64,000 nucleotides of DNA from Conchocele bisecta (GCA_029237695.1 CM055265.1:84660947-84724946), one strand, 5' to 3'; positions 32,105 to 43,790 are shown, counted from the stretch's first letter. Notes: generated by a model not told the origin, from the sequence alone. Program-made: numbers and translations.

Positions 32105-32971
32105 TATTTATTACACTTCCACGGCGGATACATGTGCACATTTAGTCTATTTTTGAGATTATAATCTATGAATTGTGATGTGCGCATGAATAGTTATACA
32201 ATGACGTGTTTTCCCGCGTTTTGACGTTACGTTGTGTGACGTCAAATGTGACGTCATGGAAACTTTTTGAAATCCAAATTACGCAGCTGTTTCTATGAAC
32301 CAGATATATTTGAGTGCATTTTTGAAATGTGTTCAATCACATTAACATTCTAGATCAGTCGAGACCGTTTCCAAATTTTCAAATAACTTTATTTTGACTG
32401 TAATTTTTTTTAAGCATTCTGCTTGGTAGCTCGTGGTTTCCAAGAAAGCAGGCGCGCAATTACGAGTGTTCTCTTCACTGTGTATTATTTGTAAGGAGCT
32501 GATTACGGATTTTCTCTCACAGCGAAACCCGTGCAAATAATTTGCAAGAGTGTAATAATAAACATGCAATATCCACTGTCAATATTGCACATGTTCCCAC
32601 TCCATCGCGTTCTTCCGCTGACATTTTCTATACACCTTCCACATACTTTTAAATACTTACTCTACATATTTAATGCTGGCTCTAAATATTTAATGCTAGC
32701 TCTAATTAGCTAGCAATAATTCTTTGAGTTTATGTAGAGTTGGTGTTCCATATATATCAGCTCAGCTTTCATGACTGTAAAACAATCAGCGCGTTATTCC
32801 CCGATGTTTGGCGTAGGTTGAGGACGGATGTCATTTTGACATTGAGTTGTGAGTTGTGCACATTCGGACCTGTGATGGTGGTATTTGTTGATGCTGCTCC
32901 TTTTTACATTGAGGTGAGATGCAAGGATGCATTTGTGTCGATGCCATTGACATTCGGACACAGCATTTAAC
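32105..32971. other. No recognisable gene
   Basis: A short local duplication TATTTAATGCT(G/A)GCTCTAA lies near 32667-32705. Nothing else supported. Confidence 0.45.
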
Positions 32972-33056
32972 GCAAAAAACAAGCACACCAAATGACAACA
33001 AATGAACAAGCACAACAAACGAACAAGCACAGCAAATGAACAAGCGCAACAAAACC
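32972..33056. repeat. Short tandem repeat, 15-17 bp
   Basis: About five variants of AATGAACAAGCACAACAA. Explains the Cys/Leu-rich minus-strand ORF over it. Confidence 0.8.
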
Positions 33057-33085
33057 GCAATTGCAAGGTATATTTATGTACCTGT

Positions 33086-33317
33086 GGGCCGTTTCACTAA
33101 ACTTCGCACGACTAAAATGTTCGTAAGTGTAAAATTATGATACTCTGTAAATTTCACATTATCACTGTTTTCTTGTAAACAAGTGTTGGATTTACATTTA
33201 TTGAGCATAGGCTGCATATGCAGCATATGCTCAATAAATGTAAATCCATCAATTGAAATTTTCAGACGATCCTAAATTTGCACGTACGAACATCTTAGTC
33301 GTACGAAGTTTAGTGAT
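33086..33317. mobile_element. Family H foldback (copy 3, full length)
   Basis: GGGCCGTTTCACTAAACTTC at left and CGTACGAAGTTTAGTG at right. Central palindrome TTGAGCATAGGCTGCATATG. About 230 bp. Confidence 0.9.
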
Positions 33318-33499
33318 AGTCTTATTCGTCGATTATCATGGATATATAGACATGGGTTTGTATTAGTAGTAACCCCACGGCAGCGTAGTTCAGCCACAGG
33401 TGTCATCATTATAACAAGCAATGCCGTTAATTGTTTTGAGAATTTACTCAGTGTTGCTAAGCTGTACCACACTGTACATGTTGTTACCGTTTCCGTAAG

Positions 33500-33970
33500 T
33501 GTGGCTGTGACTGGATAAAGGAGCTTATGACATTTGTTGCTAATGTAGCACCTGATCAAATAGCACACTCCTGTAGCCTGATAACCAGGGGCCCGTTTCA
33601 CTAAACTTCGTACGACTAAAATGTTCGTAAGTGCAAATTTATGTTCGTCTGGAAATTTCAATTGATGGATTTACATTTATTGAGCATAGGCTGCATATGC
33701 AGCCTATGCTCAATAAATGTAAATCCAAAAATTGGTTACACGAAAACATTGTTAATGTGAAATGTACAGATTATCATACTTTTGCACTTTCCACCTGTTC
33801 CCCGATCTTTAAGCACTATGTAAGCATTTACATGTATATTGGTTGTTAGAAGCATGATGTCTGTTTCATTGATGGAATGACGAACAGTGCAGATCTTGAT
33901 CAGACTGTGGATGCACAGGCTGATCTGTATCTTCCCTGATCGCAAGACCCCATTTCTCAAGTCACAGCCA
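33500..33970. mobile_element. Family E (copy 8), split by a family H element
   Basis: GTGGCTGTGACTGGATAAAG to CACTCCTGTAGCCTG lies at 33500-33586. GTTAGAAGCATGATGTCTG to CTCAAGTCACAGCCAC lies at 33846-33970. The two halves bracket a family H copy. Confidence 0.8.
33590..33785. mobile_element. Family H foldback (copy 4, right end lost) inside family E
   Basis: GGGGCCCGTTTCACTAAACT through the TGCATATGCAGCC palindrome to GAAATGTACAGATTATCATA. The final inverted terminus is missing. Confidence 0.85.
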
Positions 33971-33971
33971 C

Positions 33972-34447
33972 TACTGTCTGTTCCACGTTGTGCTGCCGAC
34001 GAACTTTTGGCTATTAAACACATTAAATCTAAAATATATTTAAAAGTAAGTACTTTTTTTATCAATAACGAAAAAGTCACCCTCCCTAAAAAAAATTAGT
34101 TGATGAAATTCCATCAAATATTGATTTTATTGCGAAAAAACGATTTTCCTATGGGACTTTAACATGGGGGCTAAAAATAGACTTTTTTAAAACATATTTT
34201 TTATTTGTACACCGATTTTCAAAAATCTAATTTTCGTTTTCTTAGTTACATCATTTTCAAGACATTTCCAAATGTTTTCGTTTTTTCGCAATAAAATCAA
34301 TATTTGATAGAATTTCATCAAATAATATTTGTTCGGGAGGGTTACTATTTTGTTATTGAAACTACGTACTTACTTTAAATATTTTTTAGATTTAATGTGT
34401 TTAATGGCCAAATGTTCGTCGGCAGCAAAACGTGGAACAGACAGTAA
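33972..34447. mobile_element. Family A-like foldback with TGTTCCACG ends
   Basis: Ends TACTGTCTGTTCCACGTTGT...GCTGCCGACGAAC and the complement ending GTGGAACAGACAGTA. The interior has TTGATTTTATTGCGAAAAAA and ATGGGACTTTAACATGGGGG, as in family A. About 475 bp. Abuts family E copy 8 exactly. Confidence 0.85.
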
Positions 34448-34602
34448 TTAGGTCAACTCCTAATGTGGTGATAACGAAGTCACACACTCACAACAGACCG
34501 CCAATACAAGATACGTTGTTCCATATTCGCAATCCAAGGGAGATAGCTCCAACTAGTAATGTTCTGATATCTCACAACTGTGATGGTTCGTGTTGCTATA
34601 TT

Positions 34603-34693
34603 GTACTTACACATGCCGTAAATTGTAAATTGTACATACACACGCCGTAAATTGTACATACACACGCCGTAAATTGTACATACACACGCCGTA
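34603..34693. repeat. 22-bp tandem repeat
   Basis: Three to four copies of CGCCGTAAATTGTACATACA + CA. Confidence 0.9.
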
Positions 34694-34709
34694 TCATGCC
34701 GGAAAACTG

Positions 34710-34953
34710 TGGGGCCGTTTCACTAAACTTCGTACGACTAAAATGTTCGTAAGTGTAAATTTAGGATCGTCTGGAAATTTCAATTGATGGATTTACATTT
34801 ATTGATCATAGGCTGCAAATGCAGCCTATGCTCAATAAATGTAAATCCAATAATTGTTTACAAGAAAACATTGTTAATGTGAAATTTACAGACTATCATA
34901 CATTTGCACTTACGAACATTTTAGTCGTACGATGTTTAGTGAAACCGCCCCCT
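34710..34953. mobile_element. Family H foldback (copy 5, full length)
   Basis: GGGGCCGTTTCACTAAACTT and inverted GATGTTTAGTGAAACCGCCC. Centre GGCTGCAAATGCAGCC. About 244 bp. Confidence 0.9.
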
Positions 34954-35097
34954 GGTATGTTCGCATAGAAAATCGAAAGTTTTAGCACAAACATCATAAC
35001 ATGCTATTCGTTTTCTATGTCTCTGTGTAGTGTGGCAACATTTGAATTATAATTGCATTAATTTTACGATGTACGTATTACATGTTACAGCTGACAT

Positions 35098-35198
35098 GCT
35101 AACCCGAATTTTCTATCTGTAACTCCAGGCGAATTACGACACTTTTAAGTCGCCCTTCGTTACAGACAAAACATTCGGATCAGAAACTGTGTTAACCA
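35098..35198. mobile_element. Family S foldback (copy 2)
   Basis: GCTAACCCGAATTTTCTATC, TGTAACTCCAGGCGA and the inverted TCGCCCTTCGTTACAGACAA. A degraded third arm GATCAGAAACTGTGTTAACC follows. Confidence 0.65.
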
Positions 35199-35273
35199 AG
35201 GTAGATAATTTGGTTCTGCATGTTCGCTATACCCGTACAGTACATGCACTTGTTTTCGTTGTGAAATAATCAC

Positions 35274-35638
35274 AAGGTACATGATCACGTGGTACTAACA
35301 ACAACAACAAGTACATATTCAAAGTACGTATTCTTTTATAGCGTCCTTATTACGTAACGGATTTCCATGAAATGTGGCGTATCAAACGCGTCTTGTTAAG
35401 CTGCATTTGGTGGTCTCTGTATTTTCGCCCAAACGTTTTTGCGAAGAATCGATTTCCGAGTCGGAAAACGACATAAGTTTGTGCCAAACTCCATAGACCA
35501 CCAAATGCAGATAATCAAGACGCATTTGCTGGGCCATATTTCATCAAAATCCGTTGCATATTAAGGAAAATATCAAATAATACTTACTTTGGAGTGGGCG
35601 ACGTTGTTGTTGTTGTAACCACGTGATCATCCACCTTG
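35274..35638. mobile_element. Family V foldback (copy 2, full length)
   Basis: AAGGTACATGATCACGTGGT and inverted ACCACGTGATCATCCACCTT. Subterminal AACAACAACAACAA / GTTGTTGTTGTTG. Inner GCATTTGGTGGTC / GACCACCAAATGC. Confidence 0.85.
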
Positions 35639-35730
35639 AATCATACAATACCACATTTAGAAAGAGGTTTTCATTAGAGAGACTAGTTAAAGTAACATAA
35701 ATAGAGGATCTTACATGGGTGATAATTCAA

Positions 35731-35828
35731 TATGATAGTTATTAAACAAGTTTACTGACTTCATAAGAAACGAGGCTATGCCGAATCTTTTATGAAATCG
35801 GTCAACGAGTTAAATACGTATCATATTA
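35731..35828. mobile_element. Family I foldback (copy 3)
   Basis: TATGATAGTTATTAAACAAG...TTTACTGACTTCATAAGAAACG and a diverged complement. Confidence 0.75.
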
Positions 35829-36649
35829 AATCAACACAAATGTTATCTTCTATATATTGCATATACACATCATCATAATTTGAAGCTGCACTCATCACCT
35901 ATAATGTTTTCTATAGCGGGCTCATTTGTATACTGTATTATGATTGTAATACACCACGAGCGCCAATTTATGCAATAAATAATATAAATACATTGTAAAA
36001 TTAAATTGGAAATCATTGATTCCCGAAAAGCTAGCGCTTGCAACGGTAATTATTGTTCATCATCAAAAATGTTAGTTTTACTTACCCAAGAACACTTTTG
36101 AGGTGACTCATACGTAAAAATGGGTTCTGAAATAAGATATAAATCTATAATAAAAACCCAGAGCCTTTAAATATCTGTGATATCATCTTGTACACTGTGT
36201 ATTTAAAGGGTCATTGCCGTACTACGCAATGCATGTCATGTAGACTTACGTCATACAACCTATCATATACATACTATAAGTCAGAGTTCCCGTCCCTGAA
36301 ATTACCTCTTTATCGCATGACCGATACTGATTTTTGCTACATACATATTATCCGTAAATTGCTTAAACAATTGACAGAATTCCCTCATAAATTACTTGCC
36401 ATGGAATGTTGACAGTCAGCGTGAACTCCTGCCAACCGTCGATGACATTTATGGAACTTTCGTATTTTGTTTGTGGAAAACGGCAATGCGACAAGCGAGT
36501 TTCCAGACGGTTTCATGTACAATTCATGCAGAGCTGAGTCTCACAGCACTGTCATTCCGATTGTAGAGCGGATGTCCGTGTTATATTTGGCAGCAATCTT
36601 ATCTGCCTTACTGCCTTACCGCCGCACCTAGCCACTCCCGACATTGTGA
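35829..36649. other. No recognisable feature
   Basis: Unique-looking sequence. The ORF at 36188-36412 has no motif that I recognise. Confidence 0.4.
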
Positions 36650-36897
36650 TGTTCACGTTCATCTGTGACTTGGGAAATGGGGCTTATATGCTATGCGATC
36701 AGTGTAGACCCAGATCTGGCTGCGCATCCGCGCAGCCGGATCAGGGTCTGCACTGTTCGTTATTCAGTCAGGGATTCCGTCCAATCAGTCAGTCATTCAG
36801 TCCTGATTCTAACAAAATTTTATTACTTTCTTACAAGGTGCAGGAGTGCAATAGCAGGTCATGAGCAAATGGCATAAGCCCCATGTCTCCAGTCTCA
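36650..36897. mobile_element. Family E (copy 9, full)
   Basis: CTGTGACTTGGGAAATGGGG at left and CATAAGCCCCATGTCTCCAG at right. Core CTGCGCATCCGCGCAGCCGG. Confidence 0.8.
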
Positions 36898-36974
36898 AAC
36901 GAAAAGCATGAGGACATACATGTATGGACACCGACTTACAAAAGGGGATTGTGTTTGCAATTATTATTTCTCAA

Positions 36975-37060
36975 TACGAACCTGCGAATCTGCGCAGTCC
37001 GATCCGGTCGCGACCAGCACAGTTCGCCACAATCATGTTCATTTATTTGGCCTTTACTTG
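36975..37060. mobile_element. Family E fragment (copy 10)
   Basis: CTGCGAATCTGCGCAGTCCG, ATCCGGTCGCGACCAGCACA and GTTCGCCA. Confidence 0.6.
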
Positions 37061-37536
37061 ATCCAATAACTGTAAATGAAATTCAATAAATATTTGTTTA
37101 TGTAAACAAGATTGTACACTAAGGCAGACGTCGAAAGATCCCTTGTTCAAATCGACGGTCTATATTATATAAACTAGATCTGGATCAAGATCCACAGAAA
37201 TGGTCCCGTTTTCATAGTCGTGTTTCTTTGTGCCATGATGTGTCTTATCATTCACAGTATGTATGCATGTAATAGGAAACCATTCGGTTAGTTGACACAA
37301 CATGATTCGTTGTTATATTAGAGCAGTATACATCCACGCCATGTTACACTGTCTTATCACATTTTTATACGTTTTCTAGTTTTGTTTATGCATTTACACA
37401 GCACATGGGCAATGCATGGACTTGTTCTGAGTACATAATTCTAATTACATTTCATTGCATTGCACTACATAACCTGTTGCCTATACAGCGGAATATGTGC
37501 AGTTATGTATGGACACGATGATGTGATAACACAGTT
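37061..37536. other. No recognisable feature
   Basis: Nothing supported. Confidence 0.4.
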
Positions 37537-37692
37537 AGATCACGTTCGTCCGCATGTACAGTGGGGTCAGCGTGTAAGTGTACACACGAACGTTCGTGTA
37601 TGCACTTACACGCTGACCCCACTGTACGATCGATAATCCACTCGCTAAAGCTCGCGGATTATCTCCTCGTACATGCGGACGAACCGTGATCT
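37537..37692. repeat. Outer hairpin hosting a family F hairpin
   Basis: AGATCACGTTCGTCCGCATG...TAC and inverted GTACATGCGGACGAACCGTG...ATCT. Between them lie the family F palindrome and a small CCACTCGC / GCTCGCGG stem. Confidence 0.8.
37558..37625. mobile_element. Family F hairpin (copy 2)
   Basis: ACAGTGGGGTCAGCGTGTAA...GTGTACACACGAACG and complement, loop-free. The centre is shortened compared with the copy at 8.1 kb. Confidence 0.9.
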
Positions 37693-37944
37693 AAATGTGG
37701 CATAATACACTGCTGCCTCATGATTAAAGGTACATGTTAGTGGCAGTAATGAACCACCATTACACCACCCTTACATGTACACTGGTGCTTTATGATTTTA
37801 ATACTACAGTCTACACTCGCTCGTTTACTTAAAGTCCATGTTTATATAAACAAAAGCGAGTATGTCTTCCATCTCTTCATCAAGATGGTAACTCCGAAAA
37901 AGCATTTCACCAAAACCTTTGAGATTACACAAATGACCAGTATC

Positions 37945-38023
37945 AAGGTGTATGATCACGTGGTACTAACAACAACAACAAATACCGATTCAAAGTACGT
38001 ATTCTTTTATAGTGTCCTCTGAT
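37945..38023. mobile_element. Family V left end (copy 3, truncated)
   Basis: AAGGTGTATGATCACGTGGT, ACTAACAACAACAACAA and AAAGTACGTATTCTTTTATA match the left end at 35.27 kb. No right end is seen. Confidence 0.8.
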
Positions 38024-38624
38024 AAAATATAATGAATAAAGGAATATGCAAGGAAGACGCCAGTGAACGAAACATACAGTGGATTTGCATGGTACTATTC
38101 AAGTCGGCTACTTTCGCTCTAGGCAAACGCAGAACATTGATTTCGTGTTTCCCGATTAATTGTTTTTAGTTCGTAATTTAAAATATTCCGGTCGGCTTGT
38201 TTTTGCTGTGCGTATCAAATCGCAAACTTTCAAAGGAATATACATTGACCATCCAAAGCCGGTCCTGATTAATGAATAGCATTTATAGTTTACTTAGCGC
38301 CCGGCGAGCATATTTAACGTATGACTTACTATAAAGTCTATGCTACTTACTGAATTTATTTTCATGACTACATACGTCAGGGCTTCAATATTTACACCGA
38401 GCAATTAGCGGCAATTTGTGCTCGAAATATGGATGGGACCATTACTCAGTCCAGTGTGTCCGCAGTGTGGAGCAATGTTATTATCGCAGCTTTACCAATT
38501 ATAATGCAGAAATCGAAATATGTTACGAATTAACAGGTATTCAATAAATGTATAGGAATTGAGATTTTACAGTTACACATACAATAAATACACAAGTACA
38601 TATATTACACATCAGGGCTTCTAA
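38024..38624. other. No recognisable feature; 5' flank of the LINE
   Basis: I cannot recognise an ORF1 here, so the LINE appears 5'-truncated or its first ORF is too decayed to see. Confidence 0.45.
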
Positions 38625-39439
38625 AATAATCACTCCCTGACAGTCCCTCAATGGAATTGTCGGGGATTTCTATGGACAAAGGAAGAGCTAATAAATGCTA
38701 TAGAAACTAACATATTGTCACCCGATGTAACATTCCTTCAGGAAATGACAAAACCATCAACTCGATACATCTTAATAGCGGACTCCACAAATCCATTCCA
38801 TGGTAGTGGAGTAGGCATATATGCTAAAAATGGAGTTTCTTGTACAAAACTAAAAACGAGTCATCTGAAGGAAACACAACATATTCTTTATTCAGCAATT
38901 AAAATATTAGGTAACAAAGGTAATATAGACATACTAAATGTATACATCGGTCCCGGTGGCAGTACACACGCTACTAAACTACACAATCTATATAACATTA
39001 CCAAAACAGATAAGTAATAAAGCTCTGATATTGGGTGACTTTAACGGACACAACCCACTTTGGGACGTGCATTATCTCGCCAAAACTAACAAAACTGGTG
39101 ATGAAATAATAAACTGTTTAGACAATACAGATTACGTATTATTAAATGATGGGGCCGTAACCTTCGACACGTCTCATACGTCCACATAGTAAAGGTATAG
39201 GAACAACATCAGACATAACATTAGCTACACCAGCTCTAGCGTCCTCGTCCTCCTGGTTCGTACACGATTCTACACTAGGAAGTGATCACTATCCAATAAT
39301 TACTAAAGTTTTGACCCAATACCATAAGAGTATTCCCGCAACAATTCCTAGATGGAAGTTAGGTCAGGCTGACTGGGAGCTCTTCAATCACTTATGTTCA
39401 ACTAAGTTACACGTAGAGAAAAAAATGAAACTGCAATGA
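38625..39439 (+). pseudogene. LINE endonuclease (APE-like) domain, broken
   Basis: The first frame begins with the endonuclease signature around QWNCRGFLWTKEEL (38649) and then FLQEM, the metal-binding Glu strand. It stops at 39015. A second frame carries LGDFNGHNPLWD (about 39033-39068), the conserved Asp/Asn strand. A third frame from 39194 carries LGSDHYPI, the catalytic SDH box, and stops at 39437. The catalytic landmarks of the apurinic-like endonuclease fold are all present, but spread over three frames. The domain would nick target DNA to prime reverse transcription in a live element. Confidence 0.9.
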
Positions 39440-39953
39440 ATATCATAATGAATTTGTGAGCACTCTCTACGAAATCGGTAAGGAATGCATACCACAGACA
39501 AGTGGCAAAGCACACAATCGCCCAACCAATCCCTGGTGGACTCCGGCCTGCTCGGATTCCATCAAAAACAGGAAGAACTGTCTGCGTAGATGGACACAGG
39601 CATATAAATACGATAAAACCCTGAAAGAAAAAAGGCAGGACGATTATTGGGAGGCCAAATCCCTCGCGTCCGCCACATTAAATGAGGCAAAACAAATCGG
39701 TTGGGAGAAATTTATTTCGGAACTTAATGACGAAAACACTAGTAAAGAAATTTGTGATCAATTCAATATAATCAGAGGAAAACGTACACCACCACTACCA
39801 CCCATTTTACATAACAACAACCTAGTTTACGATGAAAAACAAAAGGCAGAGGTGCTCACAGACCATTATAAAACTATTTCAAGTAAGGACAACCTTACAC
39901 CAGAATTTAGACAAGTTAAAGAACAAAGAGATCCAATTTACCAATTTGCAAAG
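39440..39953 (+). pseudogene. LINE EN-RT linker
   Basis: Open frame with NPWWTPACSDSIKNRKNCLR and a basic, Trp-rich stretch, as usual between endonuclease and RT of these elements. It ends ...EVLTDHYKTISSK...PIYQFAK at TAA (39954). The stop falls where the RT N-terminal blocks should begin. Confidence 0.85.
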
Positions 39954-39955
39954 TA

Positions 39956-41260
39956 ATGGAAACGATGGTAGCGAATAGGTTAAAACACCATATAGAATCA
40001 AACCAAAAAATAAGCCCGACTCAATCAGGATTGAGAAATCAAAGATCTACCTTAGATCAACTAGCACGACTGGAAACCGTAATTAAAAAACAGGTATGAT
40101 GGAAAAGAAAACGGTGGTTGCTGTGTTCTTAGACCTAGAGAAAGCCTTTGACCTAATGTGGACAAAGGGAACAATAGAGCAACTCATAGAGAAGGGCATA
40201 CATAACAGAATGTTGTTATGGCTTTACAACTTTCTTACGGGCAGGAAAATTAGAGTCAGAATAGGAACAGAGCACTCCGAATTCCAAAACATAGATAATG
40301 ATTGCCCCCAGGGCAGCGTCGTTAGTCCAATATTATTCAACATAATGATTGACACACTGCATACTGAACTTAACAATGCTAATAAGAATACACGTAACAA
40401 AGAAGACCTATCACAATTTGCTGATGACAGCGCGATCTGAAATGCACATGCGAATCTAGATGTAGCCCTTGGAGTTGTACAGACATCACTAGATAAAATT
40501 AGAATATGGCAAAATAAATGGGGGTTTAAAATCTCCCCACTTAAAACTGAGGCAGTCATATTTTATAATGGCGGAACATTGTGCTATAAAGATGCGGAGC
40601 AGTGGTATGCCTATAAAAGAGAAAAGCAATATAGAATAAAAAATCTAATGGTGAACAACCAATCAATCCCTTACAAGAAATGTGCAAAATGTATAGATAT
40701 GATATTAGACGACAGATTAACATGGGGTCCTCATGTAACAGACCTAAATCAACGGTGTTGGAAAGACCTTAATATAATGAAACTAATATCAGGTACATCA
40801 TATGGAGCAGACAAACCGGCTCTCCTACGATTCTATAAAGCATTAATACTATCTAAAATGGACTACGGCTGTTTGTTATACAAAGAGGCTGCGGCCAGTC
40901 ATCTAAATAAACTAGAAATAATTCAAAAAGTCTATCAATAAACTAGAGCCGCAGCACTAGAAGTAGAAACAGTTGTACAACCACTGGATCTGTGACGTGA
41001 ATGTAATTTACTAAAATACTGGGCCCGCACCCAGCCCCATGGTGCTAACCTACCACTTAGCGAACTAATAAAACCCAAACGTACATATAAATACAACATG
41101 TTAAGAATTAAAAGAGGTCCTGGTAAACCGAATAAAAAATCTAACGAAAATCCTAGCCATCACCATAATGCTAACAAGTATCAATCTAACAATAATACAA
41201 TAAAAACATGTTATGCAATGAACGCAATAAGCCTAAGAGAAGAATATGGACAAAATTAAT
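39956..41260 (+). pseudogene. LINE reverse transcriptase, deleted and interrupted
   Basis: Starts abruptly at METMVANRLKHH, which in complete relatives follows the 'YRPISLT' block. Roughly 90-110 residues of RT are therefore missing, by recall of family length. After a stop, the frame from 40096 has motif A (VFLDLEKAFDLMW), motif B (CPQGSVVSPILFN) and motif C as FADD (SQFADDSAI). It then has an in-frame TGA at 40438. The thumb region continues in the same frame with further stops at 40939 and about 40993. FADD instead of YADD is a known natural variant in some non-LTR elements. Confidence 0.9.
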
Positions 41261-41770
41261 GTAAAATACAACCATTCTTCACACACATACCTTACTACCC
41301 ATTTGAAATCACAGCAAGATCTGACCTTACAGAAATAATAATATATATGAATAGGGATCCAGCCCTAAATCTTAAAAACGCAACATATTACATTCACCAC
41401 CATTGGAAAGACACGTTACAGATATACACGGACGGTAGCAAAAACTCAGAACTAGGAATAGCAGCAGCTGTTTTTGTGGTACCTCAACTAGGTCATATAG
41501 AAGAATACAAGTTGGCATCAACTCTAAGTGTATTTACATCAGAGCTTATTGCCATAGAAAAGGCCGTTATATACAACCTTAAGCTAAATGACTGCAAAAA
41601 CACCGTAATTATAACAGATTCATTAAGCTCTGTTCAAGCTATTAATTCAGGTACATCTAAAACGAGACCCGACAAAATACATAACATTAAGACACTAATA
41701 AGCAGAACAGTGGAACAGGGCAAGCTTATAAATATAGACTGGGTCCCTTCCCATTGGAATACCCTGTAAT
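41261..41770 (+). pseudogene. LINE RNase H domain
   Basis: Same frame as RT. Contains IYTDGSKN (first catalytic Asp), ELIAIEKAV (catalytic Glu), IITDSLSSVQAI (third acidic residue) and the start of WVPSH. The frame breaks within the SHxGIxGNEEAD box. GIPCNEEADRAA continues in another frame from 41756. The presence of RNase H narrows the clade to those LINE groups that keep this domain. Confidence 0.9.
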
Positions 41771-42268
41771 GAAGAAGCAGATCGCGCGGCTGCTTCAGCA
41801 CATTTGACAGGCACTGATGAATTAACACTACCTACTCATAGAGAAATATATTCTGTCATTAGCAAACAATTAAGATACAAATGGCAAACACTTTGGAATA
41901 GCATTCATGAAAGTAAGCACGGTGGGCACACACTTCAATCAATGATTCCCACAATCCCAGTTACGTGTAAATTATACAGTAAGGATAGGCGGGCAGACAG
42001 AATAATCACACGACTTAGATTAGGCAGAAATGGTATAAAGGCAAATCGTTATCCACAGGGCAGCAATATTGATATAGATATAAACTGTAGTCAGTGCGAT
42101 GAAGACGAAATAGAAGAACTGGACCACTATTTCTTCTTCTGCCCAACGCATGAATCAGCAAGAAAAGATTTAGCCGCTGTTTGCTTACAAAATAATATTA
42201 TATCGTCCCCATATAATTTAATATTCCCCCCTAAAGAATGTACACTTAGCTGTACTAAAATACATTAA
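41756..42268 (+). pseudogene. LINE C-terminal region with zinc-knuckle-like motif
   Basis: Open from GIPCNEEADRAAASAHLTG to the stop at 42266. Near the end INCSQCDEDEIEELDHYFFF and CPTHES give the C-x2-C...H...C spacing typical of the C-termini of these elements, thought to bind nucleic acid. Confidence 0.85.
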
Positions 42269-43790
42269 GGCGACAGGGTACTGGAATAAAATATAACATA
42301 ATACCGCTGCTCCAAAAATATAAAAAATAATAATAATAAATTCTGCACAATTAAATAATATAATGAATCATACTTTAAAATACAATACATGTAAACATGT
42401 ATACACCGGTACTAAGGGTAGGAACAAAATAAAAAATCCGATGGAGTTGTCCTAGCTAAGTTACGTCCGTGACACTAGGCCCCATTGTCTCCATCCCAGA
42501 TCTGAAAACAACTGTAAATATCGTCACTGGTTGACAATGTTGTAAGATCCATGTACGCAGCTTATGTTAGGATGTATATACATGTAGTTAACGTTAACAT
42601 GTATTAGGTGGGGTGCGGTAGCCCAACACAATCAGAACCAAATCTCAAAACATAACAACATAACTACTATAAATATAAGACAAGTGATCCACCAATGAGT
42701 CTCTGTACTCGATCGGAACTGGCCCGAGGAAAGTCTCTCTGGTATGGATTGCCTTATCGAGGATTAGTACTGGGAAATTAACGAGACGATATGTACAGGC
42801 TCATGTAGGCTAACACATGAAGTTAAACTAAATAAGTTAAGACAAACCCAATCTGAAAAAAAAGTATATTAGTATCAGGCTGTAAATATAAATATAAGAC
42901 AAGTGATCTCAACCATGTATTGTGGGGTCGGTAGCCCAACCCAATCAGAATCCAATCTCCAAACATAACAACATATAGGTTGTATATATGTTATATCATC
43001 AATATATGTACATTGAAAACATGTATTTAGTGCTCATCCTTTCCCAAATAGCATTACATGTGAATTTCATGTTTTTTTTAGAATCTTAATTTAAATGTGC
43101 CTGTATGCGGGAGGTATATAAATGTACGTATACATGTATGTTTCGTGTGGAACATTATACGTTGGTATGCGGACGCCGAGAACCCGATACTTGGGAGCTT
43201 CACCTGGGCCAGAATCTGGCACTGTGTACCACTGTTGATTGTTTCGCATGATACAGACGCATGTGAAAGTGCAACAATTAATACATGTATGCATGTACTT
43301 GATGTGTACAGGCTCGTGTGGGCTGACACATGAAATAAACTAAATAAATTAAGACAAACCCAATCTGAAAAAGTCTATTACCTATTAGTATCAGGCTGTA
43401 TATATAAATATACGACAAGTGATCTCTACCCCATCCAATGGGTATGTACTCGATCGGAACTGGCCCGGGAAAGTCTATCTGGTATGGATTGCCTTATCGA
43501 GGATTAGTACTGGGAAATTAACGAGACGATATGTACAGGCTCGTGTGGGCTAATACATGAAGCTAAACTAAATAAATTAACGCAAACCCAACCTCCAAGC
43601 ATAACATATATAACCAGTATGACAACCAATACATTCGACAATATATATAAATAGCTGAACCTGTGTAATAATAAATATACATATCACTGCCCACCACTCC
43701 CTCTGTACCATACACAATTCCGATAACACCATATACATGGACTAGGACAACTTGCAACTTCTACCCCCAACTCCCACTGACCAATAATCG
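42269..43790. repeat. LINE 3' region with tandem units of about 220 bp
   Basis: GTCGGTAGCCCAACCCAATC recurs (about 42612 and 42928). GACAAGTGATC recurs at about 42680, 42898 and 43402. TGTACAGGCTCGTGTGGGCT recurs at about 42791, 43307 and 43535. TACTCGATCGGAACTGGCCC recurs at about 42708 and 43446. The pattern suggests internal duplication of a 3' untranslated segment, with one unrelated insert at about 42990-43290. Calling it the 3' UTR is inference from position. Confidence 0.6.

Larger units (their letters stand above)
38625..42268 (+). mobile_element. Degenerate non-LTR retrotransposon (LINE) with EN, RT and RNase H
   Basis: Successive frames give an APE-type endonuclease, a reverse transcriptase, an RNase H and a cysteine-rich C-terminus, in the order known for LINEs of the I / Nimb / Loa / R1 assemblage. 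The exact clade is not decided. The ORF is broken by at least four frame changes and by in-frame stops at 40438, 40939 and near 40993. A block between the linker and the middle of RT is also missing. It therefore cannot encode an active polyprotein. No ORF1 is visible upstream. The 3' side runs into a tandemly repeated untranslated region. Confidence 0.9.

Noticed and set aside
33272..33661. 129-codon minus-strand ORF
   Set aside because: Overlaps family H and family E copies at both ends; repeat-derived.
38625..42268. LTR retrotransposon or retrovirus-like element
   Set aside because: No long terminal repeats, gag, protease or integrase; the endonuclease and RT signatures are those of a non-LTR LINE.
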